From Sphingobacterium thalpophilum (GTDB lineage Bacteria > Bacteroidota > Bacteroidia > Sphingobacteriales > Sphingobacteriaceae), in contig NZ_LR590484.1 in NCBI RefSeq assembly GCF_901482695.1, positions 5,332,001 to 5,396,000 on the forward strand: DNA of 64,000 nt. The letters are read 5' to 3'. Positions 8,717 to 17,393 of the stretch are shown here, in pieces. The position numbers and the translations under genes were made by a program. Under the pieces are notes generated by a model, which ran no database searches, had not been told where the DNA came from, and saw only the letters and a list, made by a program, of their open reading frames with translations. The number at the start of each line of letters is the position of its first letter. The first letter of the stretch is position 1.

Positions 8717-9091
8717 ATGAAAAAGTATATCGCAATATTAGCAGTCATCATTTCCTTTATCGGTTTCACCTCGATGCAGGCAGGCCAAGGGGAATTCAAG
8801 TTTGAGAAAGAAACACATGATTTCGGCAAAATCCCCGCCGGGACTCCTGTATCCTATAATTTTAAATTTACGAATACGGGCAGTGAGCCCATTATCATTT
8901 CGAATGTAGTGCCCACATGTGGCTGTTCAGTTGCCGAATTTACCAAAACCCCGATCAAACCGGGAGATACGGGTATCATCAAAGTAACATATAATGCTGC
9001 GGCCAAGGCACCCTTCACAAAGAGTTTTACCGTGCAGTCCAATACCAAAACGCCAGTAAAAACATTATACATTAAAGGTATTGTTGAATAA
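8717..9091 (+). CDS. DUF1573 domain protein, secreted
   Basis: This 124-residue protein has a signal peptide (residues 1 to about 22, MKKYIAILAVIISFIGFTSM) followed by one DUF1573 domain, an Ig-like/ASH-type fold. It shows the typical pattern: FEKETHDFGKIPAG at the start, TNTGSEPIIISNVVPTCGCS in the middle, and KPGDTG with a final beta strand ending KGIVE. Proteins of this family are abundant in Bacteroidota and are thought to sit in the periplasm or at the surface, but no biochemical role is established. It is a single-gene unit, bounded downstream by a strong terminator. Confidence 0.9.
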   Translation: MKKYIAILAVIISFIGFTSMQAGQGEFKFEKETHDFGKIPAGTPVSYNFKFTNTGSEPIIISNVVPTCGCSVAEFTKTPIKPGDTGIIKVTYNAAAKAPFTKSFTVQSNTKTPVKTLYIKGIVE

Positions 9092-9108
9092 GACAATCCC
9101 TATGGGAA

Positions 9109-9148
9109 AAACGAAAAAAGCCACATCACGATGTGGCTTTTTTCGTTT
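9109..9148. terminator. Strong bidirectional terminator after the DUF1573 gene
   Basis: A perfect inverted repeat with 19-base arms (9109-9127 and 9130-9148) around a 2-base centre contains the core GCCACATC/GATGTGGC flanked by A6 and T6. It is a textbook Rho-independent terminator and works in either direction. Confidence 0.85.
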
Positions 9149-9157
9149 AATTTTGGT

Positions 9158-9165
9158 TAGCTTTG
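9158..9165 (+). promoter_or_regulatory. -7 promoter element for the aminotransferase
   Basis: TAGCTTTG matches TAnnTTTG, 10 bases after the preceding terminator and 25 bases before the ATG at 9191. Confidence 0.5.
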
Positions 9166-9190
9166 CACCAACTAATTTAAAAAAACTATA

Positions 9191-10390
9191 ATGCCAGTAA
9201 TATCAGAAAAAGGGCTTAATATGCCTGCATCACCGATCAGAAAGCTGACACCTTATGCTGATCAAGCAAAAAGAGACGGCAAGAAGATCTATCATCTCAA
9301 TATCGGACAACCGGATATTCAAACACCTGAAATTATGCTAAATGCTTTGAAGAATATTGATTTCAAAGTATGGGCGTATACAGCTTCTGAAGGAACAGCG
9401 TCCTATCGAAAAAAATTAGCAGAATATTACAACAAGCTTCATTACAATATCGAACCAACAGATATCCTGGTGACCAACGGTGGCTCAGAAGCGATAACCA
9501 TCACTATGCAGGCTTGCCTCAACGAAGGCGAGGAAGTCATTATTCCTGAGCCTTTTTACGCAAATTATAACGGCTTTGCCTGCTCCTCCGACATTGTCAT
9601 CAAACCGATCATGTCTTACATTGAAAATGGTTTCGCGTTGCCTTCTATCGCTGAATTCGAAAAGGTCATTACAGAAAAAACCAAAGCAATATGCATCTGT
9701 AACCCCAACAATCCGACAGGCTACCTATACTCGAGAGAAGAACTCGAGGCTCTACGGGAACTTTGTTTGAAATATGATCTTTATTTATTCTCAGATGAGG
9801 CTTACCGTGAGTTCTGTTACGATGGAAGGGAATTTATTTCACCAATGCATCTCGAAGGCCTTGAAAACAATGTTGTCATATTTGACACGGTATCAAAGCG
9901 CTATTCAGCATGTGGTGCGCGGATTGGATGTTTGATCACGAAAAATAAGGAACTCTATCAAACGGCGCTGAAATTTGCGCAGGCTCGTTTAAGTCCCTCG
10001 CTGGAAGGTCAGATCGCCGGAGAGGCAGCTGTAGACACACCTGACAGCTATTTTGAAGCGGTCTCCAGTGAATACACTGCCAGACGAAATACACTCGTAA
10101 ATGGACTGAATGCCATAGATGGAGTATATTCCCCGAATCCGGGTGGCGCATTTTATGTTGTCGCAAAGCTTCCTATCGACGATGCGGACAAATTCTGCCA
10201 ATGGATGCTGGAGGAGTTTTCATATGACAATGAAACCGTCATGATGGCTCCAGCTACCGGTTTTTACAGTACTGCTGGTGCAGGACGCAATGAGGTACGT
10301 CTAGCCTATGTGCTTAATCAAGATGATCTGAAAAAGGCGCTGGTCTGTCTTGAAAAAGGGTTGAAAGCCTATCCGGGAAGGACAAATTAG
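9191..10390 (+). CDS. Pyridoxal-phosphate-dependent class I/II aminotransferase (aspartate aminotransferase-like)
   Basis: A fold-type I aminotransferase of 399 residues. Landmarks in order are GQPD near residue 39, WAYTASEGTASYRKKLAEYY, the NGGSEAI cofactor-phosphate loop, ICNPNNPTG with the conserved Asn, SDEAYREF with the PLP-binding Asp and Tyr, the Schiff-base lysine in VSKRYSACGARIG, and a C-terminal Arg in NEVRLAYV that binds the substrate carboxylate. It matches the AspC/AAT-I subgroup, but the exact amino-acid specificity cannot be read from the sequence. It is a single-gene unit with its own promoter. Confidence 0.88.
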   Translation: MPVISEKGLNMPASPIRKLTPYADQAKRDGKKIYHLNIGQPDIQTPEIMLNALKNIDFKVWAYTASEGTASYRKKLAEYYNKLHYNIEPTDILVTNGGSEAITITMQACLNEGEEVIIPEPFYANYNGFACSSDIVIKPIMSYIENGFALPSIAEFEKVITEKTKAICICNPNNPTGYLYSREELEALRELCLKYDLYLFSDEAYREFCYDGREFISPMHLEGLENNVVIFDTVSKRYSACGARIGCLITKNKELYQTALKFAQARLSPSLEGQIAGEAAVDTPDSYFEAVSSEYTARRNTLVNGLNAIDGVYSPNPGGAFYVVAKLPIDDADKFCQWMLEEFSYDNETVMMAPATGFYSTAGAGRNEVRLAYVLNQDDLKKALVCLEKGLKAYPGRTN

Positions 10391-10524
10391 TGTCTTCCCC
10401 ACCAGAGGTCGTTTTCCGTTTGCAGTGACAAGTCAGTGCACTATCAGCAACAAGATTTCAAAAAAACAAAACAAATTTTGAAAGCACCTTGTTCTTAACT
10501 ATAGTGTAACTAAAGATATTGCAT

Positions 10525-10818
10525 ATGGATAAATTGAAGAAATTCCAATTGATGGAAAAAATAGCTAGAGAATTAGAAGATGTCAGAAACAGCCAGCAAG
10601 CTGTATTGGAAAAAATAGGCAAGATCGAAGTGGATAACATCGAGCTGGGTGATAAGAATATCGAAAAGACAATTCCTGACATCTATCAGCGTACAGCTGA
10701 TAATTCGGACGCTATCAAAGCGCTTCTGGAGTCTTTTCAGGAACAGACGGCCGAATTCGGTGAGAAAAATAACGTTGGTAAATTGCTCGAACAGCAACAG
10801 ATCAACAGCATAAAGTAG
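10525..10818 (+). CDS. Small coiled-coil protein of unknown function
   Basis: I do not recognise this 97-residue protein. It is highly charged, has no signal peptide, and heptad-like spacing (MEKIARELEDVRNSQQAVLEKIGKIEVD) suggests an alpha-helical coiled coil. The start at 10525 (MDKLKKF) looks more natural than the ATG two codons upstream (10519). It stands alone between the aminotransferase and a strong terminator. Codon use resembles that of its neighbours, which supports it being real. The similar size and helicity of nucleoid- or cell-division-associated small proteins is only a loose analogy. Confidence 0.6.
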   Translation: MDKLKKFQLMEKIARELEDVRNSQQAVLEKIGKIEVDNIELGDKNIEKTIPDIYQRTADNSDAIKALLESFQEQTAEFGEKNNVGKLLEQQQINSIK

Positions 10819-10840
10819 CGTCAATCTACTAAAAAAAACG

Positions 10841-10870
10841 AAGAAGGCCGGTGTTGAACCGGCCTTCTTT
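10841..10870. terminator. Terminator hairpin, convergent
   Basis: A 12-bp stem (10841-10852 with 10858-10869) around a GTTGA loop is flanked by A-rich sequence on the left and TTTATTTTTTTA on the right. It ends the small coiled-coil gene and, on the other strand, the topA-cmk operon. Confidence 0.85.
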
Positions 10871-10886
10871 TATTTTTTTAAAGAGC

Positions 10887-11585
10887 TCAGTCCTGCGCTG
10901 CACGCAGGGCTTTTACCTTCACATATTCCTGTTCGACAAATTGTAGTTGCTGCTGGGGAGTCATATTCGAGTTGTCCAAAACAATCGCATCTTCTGCCTG
11001 ACGCAAAGGGCTTTCCGCCCGTGTGCTGTCAATATGGTCGCGGTTGGCCAGGTTCTCCACTACTTCATCCAAAGTGACGTCCTCGCCTTTTTCTGTTAAC
11101 TCCAAGTATCGTCTCGCAGCCCTGACTTTTGGATCGGCTGTCATAAAAATCTTCAGATCGGCATCCGGAAAGACAGTTGTGCCGATGTCGCGGCCATCCA
11201 TGATGATATTTCTCCGGCTGCCAAGTTTTTGTTGCTGAGCCACCATGGCCTTGCGTACAGCTTTGAGAGCACTTACCTCACTCACTTTATCCGAAATATA
11301 CATCTGCCTAATCTCTTCAGAGACATCTTCGTCATTGAGATGAATCTCGGTCCGGACAGCATTGGGTACAAAGTCGATATGTATATTCTGGAGTGCGCTT
11401 TCGACAGCTTCTTGATTATTCAGCTCAATGTTGTGTCTTAGAAAATACAGTGTAACTGCCCGATACATCGCTCCGCTGTCAATAAAAGCAAATTTCAGTT
11501 TTTTGGCCAGGGCCTTCGCCAGCGTACTCTTTCCACAGGAGGAAAAACCATCTATGGCAATGATGAAGTTATGACGTGTGCCCAT
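10887..11585 (-). CDS. cmk: Cytidylate kinase
   Basis: The enzyme phosphorylates CMP and dCMP with ATP in pyrimidine nucleotide metabolism. The 232 residues show the P-loop GFSSCGKSTLAKALAKKL near the N-terminus, the substrate block FIDSGAMYRAVTLYFL, MDGRDIGTTVFPDADLKIFMTA, and the LID-like region RAARRYLE...ANRDHIDSTRAESPL with its conserved Arg and Asp. It is the last gene of a topA-hypothetical-cmk unit, with its ATG overlapping the preceding stop codon by one base (TAATG). Confidence 0.96.
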   Translation of the reverse strand: MGTRHNFIIAIDGFSSCGKSTLAKALAKKLKFAFIDSGAMYRAVTLYFLRHNIELNNQEAVESALQNIHIDFVPNAVRTEIHLNDEDVSEEIRQMYISDKVSEVSALKAVRKAMVAQQQKLGSRRNIIMDGRDIGTTVFPDADLKIFMTADPKVRAARRYLELTEKGEDVTLDEVVENLANRDHIDSTRAESPLRQAEDAIVLDNSNMTPQQQLQFVEQEYVKVKALRAAQD

Positions 11586-11998
11586 TATTCGTTTCCTCCT
11601 ATAATGACACCCGGTTTGTTCACCAAAGGCACTTTCGTCAGATTACCTTCAACAATACTCTCCGGCAAAAAGATATATTTCTTATCGTAAATGATGTTAT
11701 CGATATAAAAACTCACCCAATATTCATTTGTCAGACCAAATACCTGTTCATCAATCGCTTCCACCCGGTCAAAAGATTTAGCCTCAATATTGCCGATAAA
11801 ATGTCTCAGCGTGGTGGTGGTGACTTGCCGCCCATCCTTATCGCCATAACCTTTGGAACTGATTAGCACATTCTGTATAGCGACATTCTTGTCGTTGATG
11901 ACGTATACGGTCCAGTTCTTCGTCTCTGCTGTCTCTCCTTCTAGAACGACAGCGATCAGGATATCCTTAACAATATTCTCCGGCAGATCTGCTTTCAT
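11585..11998 (-). CDS. Conserved-looking hypothetical protein in the topA-cmk operon
   Basis: I do not recognise a named domain. The 137-residue protein is soluble, with no signal peptide or membrane segment. It reads as alternating beta strands (WTVYVINDKNVAIQNVLISS, YWVSFYIDNIIYDKKYIFLP), suggesting a small beta-rich fold. Its start lies 3 bp after the topA stop and its stop overlaps the cmk start, so it is almost certainly cotranslated with them. Tight coupling suggests a housekeeping role, but nothing in the sequence says which. Confidence 0.8.
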   Translation of the reverse strand: MKADLPENIVKDILIAVVLEGETAETKNWTVYVINDKNVAIQNVLISSKGYGDKDGRQVTTTTLRHFIGNIEAKSFDRVEAIDEQVFGLTNEYWVSFYIDNIIYDKKYIFLPESIVEGNLTKVPLVNKPGVIIGGNE

Positions 11999-12001
11999 GC
12001 T

Positions 12002-14401
12002 TTATTTAGACTTTGTTGTTTTTTTAACTGGAGCTTTTTTGGTCGCCGCTTTTTTCGCAACCGTTTTTTTCTCCGCGGCTTTTGTCTTAGTTGCCTTACC
12101 CTTAGGCGCATCCTGCTCAGCCCACTTTAGCACATCTTCGTATGTGATCTTTTCTACTTCGGTACCCTTAGGGATTTTCAGATTCTGCTTACCAAAACGG
12201 ATAAATGGTCCCCAACGCCCTTGCTCAATCTGCGCTTCGGGGTTTTCATCAAACACACGGATGACTTTCTCGATGTCTTTCTGGCGCTTGTCTTTGATGA
12301 TCTGTATGGCTTCTTCTTCCGTGACGTCCAAAGGCTCTACCCCTTTCGGCAAGGAGTAGAAAGCAGAATTATGGCGGATATAGGGTCCAAACCGTCCAAC
12401 TGCCACCGTCATCTCCTTATCCTCGAACATACCTACTTTCTTGGGAAGCTTAAACAGTTCCATAGCGTCTTCAAAGGTAATCGTCTCAATCATCTGTCCC
12501 TTCCGTAAGGAAGCAAAGCGCGGCTTTTCTTCGTCGTCTGCCGAACCGATCTGCACCAATGGTCCAAATTTACCAATACGAACCGAGACCGGTTTCCCAG
12601 AAACTGGATCAATCCCAAGCTCACGTTCATTATTTGCGCGGTCGGCATTTTCCAATGTATCTTCGACCTCAGAATGGAACGGACCATAAAAATCGTGCAG
12701 CATCTTTGTCCATTCGGTCAGGCCATGTGCAATGTCGTCAAACTCCTTCTCTACGTTGGCGGTAAAGTGGAAATCAACAATTCCGTTAAAGTGTTCTACC
12801 AGAAAATCGTTTACAACAACACCAATGTCCGTTGGAAACATTTTGCCTTTTTCGGCACCCGTTATTTCCGTCCAGGTTACGGCTTTTACTTCTGCATTTT
12901 CTAAAGTGAGAACGCGGTACTCGCGTTGCTTCCCTTCGCGCTCTTCCTTAACCACATACCCTCTGTTTTGAATCGTCGAAATCGTAGGCGCGTAGGTAGA
13001 AGGCCGTCCAATCCCCAGTTCCTCTAGTTTTTTCACTAACGAGGCTTCTGTATAACGTGCTGGCGGTCTTGTAAATCGCTCCGTGGCCGACATACTTTTT
13101 AATGTCAGCTGCTGGCCTACAACCAGCGGTGGCAGGATAGCATTATCGCTATCTTCGTCCACAGCATTCTCCTGATCATCGTCCACAGATTCCATATAGA
13201 CTTTTAGGAAACCGTCGAATTTCATTACCTCACCAGCAGCATTTAAATCCTCCGCGCGCGTTGAAATCGAAATTTTAGCCAATGTGCGTTCAAATTCCGC
13301 TTCACTCATCTGCGAAGCAATAGCCCGCTTCCAGATCAGTTCATAAAGACGCTTTTCAGACGAATCACCTTCAATAGTGTGCGCAGAAAAATAAGTCGGG
13401 CGAATGGCCTCGTGTGCCTCCTGGGCTCCCGATGTCTTTGTTTTATATCGTCTTACTTTATGATATTGATTACCATAAGCAGATTTAATTTCTTTCTCAG
13501 CAGCTTCAATAGCTGTATCACTCAAATTGACCGAGTCGGTACGCATATAGGTAATACGTCCCGATTCATATAAGCGCTGTGCTACCTGCATGGTGCGGGC
13601 AACTGAAAAGCCTAGTTTTCTGCTGGCTTCCTGCTGCAATGTCGAGGTCGTAAATGGCGCCGCAGGCGAACGTTTCGACGGCTTGGTCTCCAGATTTTTA
13701 ACAGAGAATAAAGCAGCCTTACAATCTTCCAGAAATTGCGTCGCTTCGGCTTCCGTGGCAAAGCGTTGCGGCAACTCCGCCTTGAAACTGTCCTTAATTT
13801 TTCCGGTATGAAAAAACGCAACAATCTTAAAAGCCGCTTCCGGCTCAAATTTATTGATTTCACGCTCGCGGTCAACAATCAACCTCACCGCAACTGACTG
13901 CACGCGGCCGGCAGACAAGGAAGGTTTTACTTTTTTCCATAAAACAGGCGACAGCTCAAATCCCACCAGACGGTCCAATACCCGACGCGCCTGTTGCGCA
14001 TTGACAAGATTATAATCTATTTTACGTGGATTCTCAATCGCCCTGAGGATAGCAGGCTTTGTAATCTCATGAAAAACAATACGCTTGGTGCTCTCCTCCT
14101 TCAGACCCAAGGTCTCAAATAAATGCCATGAAATAGCCTCTCCCTCCCGGTCTTCATCGGATGCAAGCCAAACGGTCTCCGCTGCCTTCGCCAATTTCTT
14201 CAATTCGCTTACCACAGCTTTTTTGTCTGACGGAACTTCATACTTCTGCTCGAAGTTCTTTGCTGTATTAATCGCATCATCGGTTTTCACCAGGTCACGT
14301 ATGTGACCGTAACTTGATTTCACCAAAAAATCCTTGCCTAAATATCCTTCTATCGTTTTTGCTTTCGCCGGAGACTCAACTATCAATAAATTTTTCGCCA
14401 T
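12002..14401 (-). CDS. topA: DNA topoisomerase I (type IA)
   Basis: The enzyme relaxes negative supercoils through a 5'-phosphotyrosine intermediate. The 799-residue protein begins with the TOPRIM domain (LLIVESPAKAKTIEGYLG, with DEDREGE as the acidic metal site). The catalytic tyrosine lies in GRITYMRTDSVNLSD around residue 285. Instead of long zinc-finger repeats the C-terminus has three topoisomerase C-terminal-repeat motifs, recognisable by GKFGP, GRFGP and GRWGP. It ends in a Lys/Ala/Thr-rich tail of about 45 residues (AAEKKTVAKKAATKKAPV) that resembles a histone H1-like DNA-binding tail. It is first in the topA-hypothetical-cmk unit. Confidence 0.97.
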   Translation of the reverse strand: MAKNLLIVESPAKAKTIEGYLGKDFLVKSSYGHIRDLVKTDDAINTAKNFEQKYEVPSDKKAVVSELKKLAKAAETVWLASDEDREGEAISWHLFETLGLKEESTKRIVFHEITKPAILRAIENPRKIDYNLVNAQQARRVLDRLVGFELSPVLWKKVKPSLSAGRVQSVAVRLIVDREREINKFEPEAAFKIVAFFHTGKIKDSFKAELPQRFATEAEATQFLEDCKAALFSVKNLETKPSKRSPAAPFTTSTLQQEASRKLGFSVARTMQVAQRLYESGRITYMRTDSVNLSDTAIEAAEKEIKSAYGNQYHKVRRYKTKTSGAQEAHEAIRPTYFSAHTIEGDSSEKRLYELIWKRAIASQMSEAEFERTLAKISISTRAEDLNAAGEVMKFDGFLKVYMESVDDDQENAVDEDSDNAILPPLVVGQQLTLKSMSATERFTRPPARYTEASLVKKLEELGIGRPSTYAPTISTIQNRGYVVKEEREGKQREYRVLTLENAEVKAVTWTEITGAEKGKMFPTDIGVVVNDFLVEHFNGIVDFHFTANVEKEFDDIAHGLTEWTKMLHDFYGPFHSEVEDTLENADRANNERELGIDPVSGKPVSVRIGKFGPLVQIGSADDEEKPRFASLRKGQMIETITFEDAMELFKLPKKVGMFEDKEMTVAVGRFGPYIRHNSAFYSLPKGVEPLDVTEEEAIQIIKDKRQKDIEKVIRVFDENPEAQIEQGRWGPFIRFGKQNLKIPKGTEVEKITYEDVLKWAEQDAPKGKATKTKAAEKKTVAKKAATKKAPVKKTTKSK

Positions 14402-14724
14402 TTAATTTGAGATTTGTGCAAATAAAGGGAATTCTAAAAGGAATGACAATAATTTCTTTCAAAAAAGACAAAAAAAATAGATTTTGTCCGACCTCAACTG
14501 ACTCTGGCAGCTCACCCCGGCAACATATGCGTTACCTTCCATAGCCTTTATACTGGATCTGGGCAGCCAACGATGAATACGTTGCCAATGAAATTGGGGA
14601 TACAGCCGGGATTATGAAATGTGTAAAATCACATTTCTGGAGTCTTATTGTAAATTAGGATACGTATATTCGCTTTTTTGCTGGGGACGAATGAGAATCC
14701 CCTGTATGATTTAAATGTATACGG
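14402..14724. other. Intergenic region upstream of topA and the glycerophosphodiesterase gene
   Basis: Both flanking genes point away from this stretch. It contains a 20-base inverted repeat, AAATGTG-6-CACATTT, at 14617-14636, which could be an operator. No exact TAnnTTTG is present; TATATTCG at 14665-14672 is the closest match. I see no coding signal. Confidence 0.4.
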
Positions 14725-15636
14725 ATGAAAAGAAGTCTTTTGAAAGCAGCCTTCTGGGCCTTATTATTACCAATAGCATCTTGCTCAGTTATGAAAAATT
14801 CAGCATCAACGACCGGTGGTTTCCCGAAATTAAGCTTAGAAGCCCACCGCGGAGGGCGCGGCCTATATCCCGAAGAATCCGTTGCGGCGATGAAAAATGC
14901 AATCGATATCCCTAAGGTAACGACATTGGAAATGGATTGCCACATTACCAAAGACCGAAAGGTAGTAGTTTTTCATGACGATTATCTTAACCCCAAATTT
15001 GTACTGAAGCCTGATGGCAGTGAAATTCCGGAAAAAGATAAGTCACTGAAAATATACAACTTGCTATACAAAGATCTCATAAAATATGATATCGGATCGA
15101 AGTTTTATCAGGAATTTCCCGAACAGAAAAAACAGGTTACGCGGATTGCCAAACTCGCCGATCTGATCGACAGTACGGAAGCCTACGCTGCGTTAAAAAG
15201 AAAAGATCCCATGTTTTATAATATTGAAGTCAAAAGCAAGGAAGGTAAAGATGGCATCTACCACCCACGCGTAGAAGAGTTTGTGGACCTGATAATACAA
15301 GTGATCACCGAGAAGAAAATTGCTCCACGGACTGTGATACAGTCATTCGATATCCGTGCCGTTCAATATTTACATAAAGCTTACCCTCAGATTAAAGTAT
15401 CGTTCCTGATCGATGCAAATTATACAAAGAGTCCTCAGGAGACTATCGAAGCACTGGGTTTTACGCCATTCATTATTAGCCCGCATCAGAAGCTGGTCAC
15501 GGCCGAATTTGTCAAACAGTATCATAAAGCGAATATCAGGGTAATCCCGTGGACGGTCAACAGCAAGGCTGAAATCGACAAATTAAAAGCCCTAAAAGTT
15601 GACGGAATCATCAGCGATTATCCCAATCTATTTTAG
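14725..15636 (+). CDS. Glycerophosphodiester phosphodiesterase, lipoprotein
   Basis: This GDPD-family enzyme hydrolyses glycerophosphodiesters to glycerol 3-phosphate and an alcohol. It has 303 residues with a lipoprotein signal peptide ending in the lipobox IASC (Cys at residue 20), so it should be anchored in a membrane facing the periplasm. The TIM barrel starts with LEAHRGGRG and YPEES. It continues with EMDCHITKDRKVVVFHDDYL, which carries the catalytic His and the acidic metal ligands, then NIEVKSKEG, and closes with VIPWTVNSKAEID and VDGIISDYPNLF. GlpQ-type substrate range is likely, but preferences are not visible. It is a single-gene unit. Confidence 0.92.
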   Translation: MKRSLLKAAFWALLLPIASCSVMKNSASTTGGFPKLSLEAHRGGRGLYPEESVAAMKNAIDIPKVTTLEMDCHITKDRKVVVFHDDYLNPKFVLKPDGSEIPEKDKSLKIYNLLYKDLIKYDIGSKFYQEFPEQKKQVTRIAKLADLIDSTEAYAALKRKDPMFYNIEVKSKEGKDGIYHPRVEEFVDLIIQVITEKKIAPRTVIQSFDIRAVQYLHKAYPQIKVSFLIDANYTKSPQETIEALGFTPFIISPHQKLVTAEFVKQYHKANIRVIPWTVNSKAEIDKLKALKVDGIISDYPNLF

Positions 15637-15691
15637 GCGCTCCCCACCACAGAACTGATCCTATCATCCCGCAGTATAAGCGTTTAGACCA

Positions 15692-16507
15692 CTAATTTAT
15701 GCTGCGGGACTTCTTTAGTGCATTTTCCATATATTCTCGTCCCTTCTGCACCAAAAATGCCGCACGGTGGTAATCCCAAAGATTGCAGATATTATAGGGT
15801 ATATTGACTACGACATCGGGACGGTACAAATCAATTATCATCCGGCTCATCTTTCTTCGCATCACATAATAGGATGCCTGCAGGATATCTAGTGAATTCG
15901 AGTTTTTCGTGTCCAGCTTTTTGATCAGCGAATATTGTTTATCGGGTTTAGACTCCAGATTGACCGCAATTATTAAATTGTCTTTTTTACTGACGTGGTT
16001 GATGGGCAGCGGATTAAGTACACCACCGTCCACATAAACATGTGTTTCATCTTCAACCGCTGTGAAAACAGCTGGTATCGCAATGGAAGCACGGATCGCA
16101 TCATACATGCTGCCAAAATCCAGGACAACATCCTTTTCGTAGTTTAGGTCAGTGGCGATAGCTTTAAACAGTATGGGAAAGGTTTCGATATTCGCATCAG
16201 GGATTACTGACTTCAGCGCATTAAACACCTTGATGCCTTTCATCATTCCGAGACCGCGCCAGCTGAAATCCATCATATTGAAAACAGATTTCTTGGTGAG
16301 GTTGAGCATCCATTCTTCCAGGACATCCATTTTCCCCTGTGCATAAATACCACCGACCAAAGCGCCTATAGAGCAACCCACGACCTCATCGATCTCAAAT
16401 CCCTGTTCTTCAAGCTTCCGGATGACACCGATATGAACCAATCCTCTTGCACCACCGCCACCCAGGACGAGTGTGACCTTACGGTTTAAAAAATCTGTAT
16501 CTGGCAT
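15692..16507 (-). CDS. Patatin-like phospholipase
   Basis: A serine acyl hydrolase of the patatin/RssA family, 271 residues. It shows the oxyanion glycine motif GGGGARG near residue 18, the nucleophile elbow GCSIGALVGG (GxSxG) and the catalytic Asp in VDGGVLNPLP. There is no obvious signal peptide, so it is predicted to be cytosolic or membrane-peripheral. The start at 16507 (MPDTDF) places the oxyanion box at the usual distance. The longer frame from 16552 would extend into the divergent promoter region. Its physiological lipid substrate cannot be told from sequence. Confidence 0.88.
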   Translation of the reverse strand: MPDTDFLNRKVTLVLGGGGARGLVHIGVIRKLEEQGFEIDEVVGCSIGALVGGIYAQGKMDVLEEWMLNLTKKSVFNMMDFSWRGLGMMKGIKVFNALKSVIPDANIETFPILFKAIATDLNYEKDVVLDFGSMYDAIRASIAIPAVFTAVEDETHVYVDGGVLNPLPINHVSKKDNLIIAVNLESKPDKQYSLIKKLDTKNSNSLDILQASYYVMRRKMSRMIIDLYRPDVVVNIPYNICNLWDYHRAAFLVQKGREYMENALKKSRSIN

Positions 16508-16581
16508 ATACTTAACTCTGCATGATAAATGATGTTGACATCGACAGTACAATGTATTCCGATAATCATCGTTATTATATG

Positions 16582-16589
16582 TATTTTTG
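16582..16589 (+). promoter_or_regulatory. -7 promoter element for the DsbA-family gene
   Basis: TATTTTTG matches TAnnTTTG, 29 bases before the ATG at 16619. It excludes the upstream ATG at 16529 as start. No -33 TTG is clear. Confidence 0.45.
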
Positions 16590-16618
16590 ATTACAATATA
16601 CGGAGTAAAATAAGAAAT

Positions 16619-17323
16619 ATGAAAATAGAAATCTGGTCGGACATCATTTGTCCTTTTTGTTATATAGGCCTGACCAAACTGGAGATGGCTTTACAGGAAT
16701 CCGAAAATCAAGTTCCAGCTGAAATTAGCTGGAAATCGTATCAGCTTAACCCTGATTTTCCTGCTGATGCGCCCGGAATGCCCACGTACGACTATCTTAT
16801 CCGAAGCAAAGGCATGAGTATGGATGATGTCGTCGCCATGACGGCTCAGTTAAGCGCACAGGGTAAAGAGCTGGGTATCGAACTGAACTTTGACAGAGCC
16901 ATCGTCGTAAACACCAGAAAAGCGCATCGGCTGCTTCATTTTGCACAAATACAGGGCAAGGCAACTGCTTTAAAAAAGGCATTGTTTAAAGCTCATTTTA
17001 CAGATGGTCTGGATGTTAACGATTCTGCGGTACTGCTTGAACTCGCTCGTGCACAAGAGCTGCAGGTTGAAGCCATCAAAACCCTGCTGGATACAATAGC
17101 ATACGATTACGAGGTCACTCAGGATATTCAGGAAGGTGTGAATCTGGGGCTTCGTGGTGTTCCATTTTTTGTTTTTGACCGAAAATATGCCATTCCGGGA
17201 GCGCAGCCATTGGAGGTCTTCCACAACACGATCAAAGACTGCCAGGCGGCCGCAGCCCTGCCCCTTCAACAGCGCGGCGAAACAGGTGCTTCCTGCGACC
17301 CAGAATCCGGAAAATGTGAATAA
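16619..17323 (+). CDS. DsbA family oxidoreductase (FrnE-like)
   Basis: A thioredoxin-fold protein of 234 residues with the active-site CPFC in SDIICPFCYIG close to the N-terminus, and the conserved cis-proline region GVPFFVFDRKYAIPGAQP near the C-terminus. A helical insertion of about 110 residues separates the two halves, as usual in the DsbA/FrnE group. No signal peptide is present when translation begins at MKIEIW, so this is a cytosolic member; such proteins are tied to oxidative-stress or polyketide-related disulfide chemistry in other bacteria. It ends CDPESGKCE, with two extra cysteines. smc follows after 70 bp. Confidence 0.9.
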   Translation: MKIEIWSDIICPFCYIGLTKLEMALQESENQVPAEISWKSYQLNPDFPADAPGMPTYDYLIRSKGMSMDDVVAMTAQLSAQGKELGIELNFDRAIVVNTRKAHRLLHFAQIQGKATALKKALFKAHFTDGLDVNDSAVLLELARAQELQVEAIKTLLDTIAYDYEVTQDIQEGVNLGLRGVPFFVFDRKYAIPGAQPLEVFHNTIKDCQAAAALPLQQRGETGASCDPESGKCE

Positions 17324-17393
17324 AGAAAGAAAAAAGTTTTAGTTTAATTTACTATTTTCGCAAGCTTATAAACGACAAACAAATTTGGTATAA

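Noticed and set aside
11853..12359. 168-codon plus-strand frame across the topA end
   Set aside because: It results from the low-complexity Lys/Ala tail read backwards, giving an artificial hydrophobic protein.
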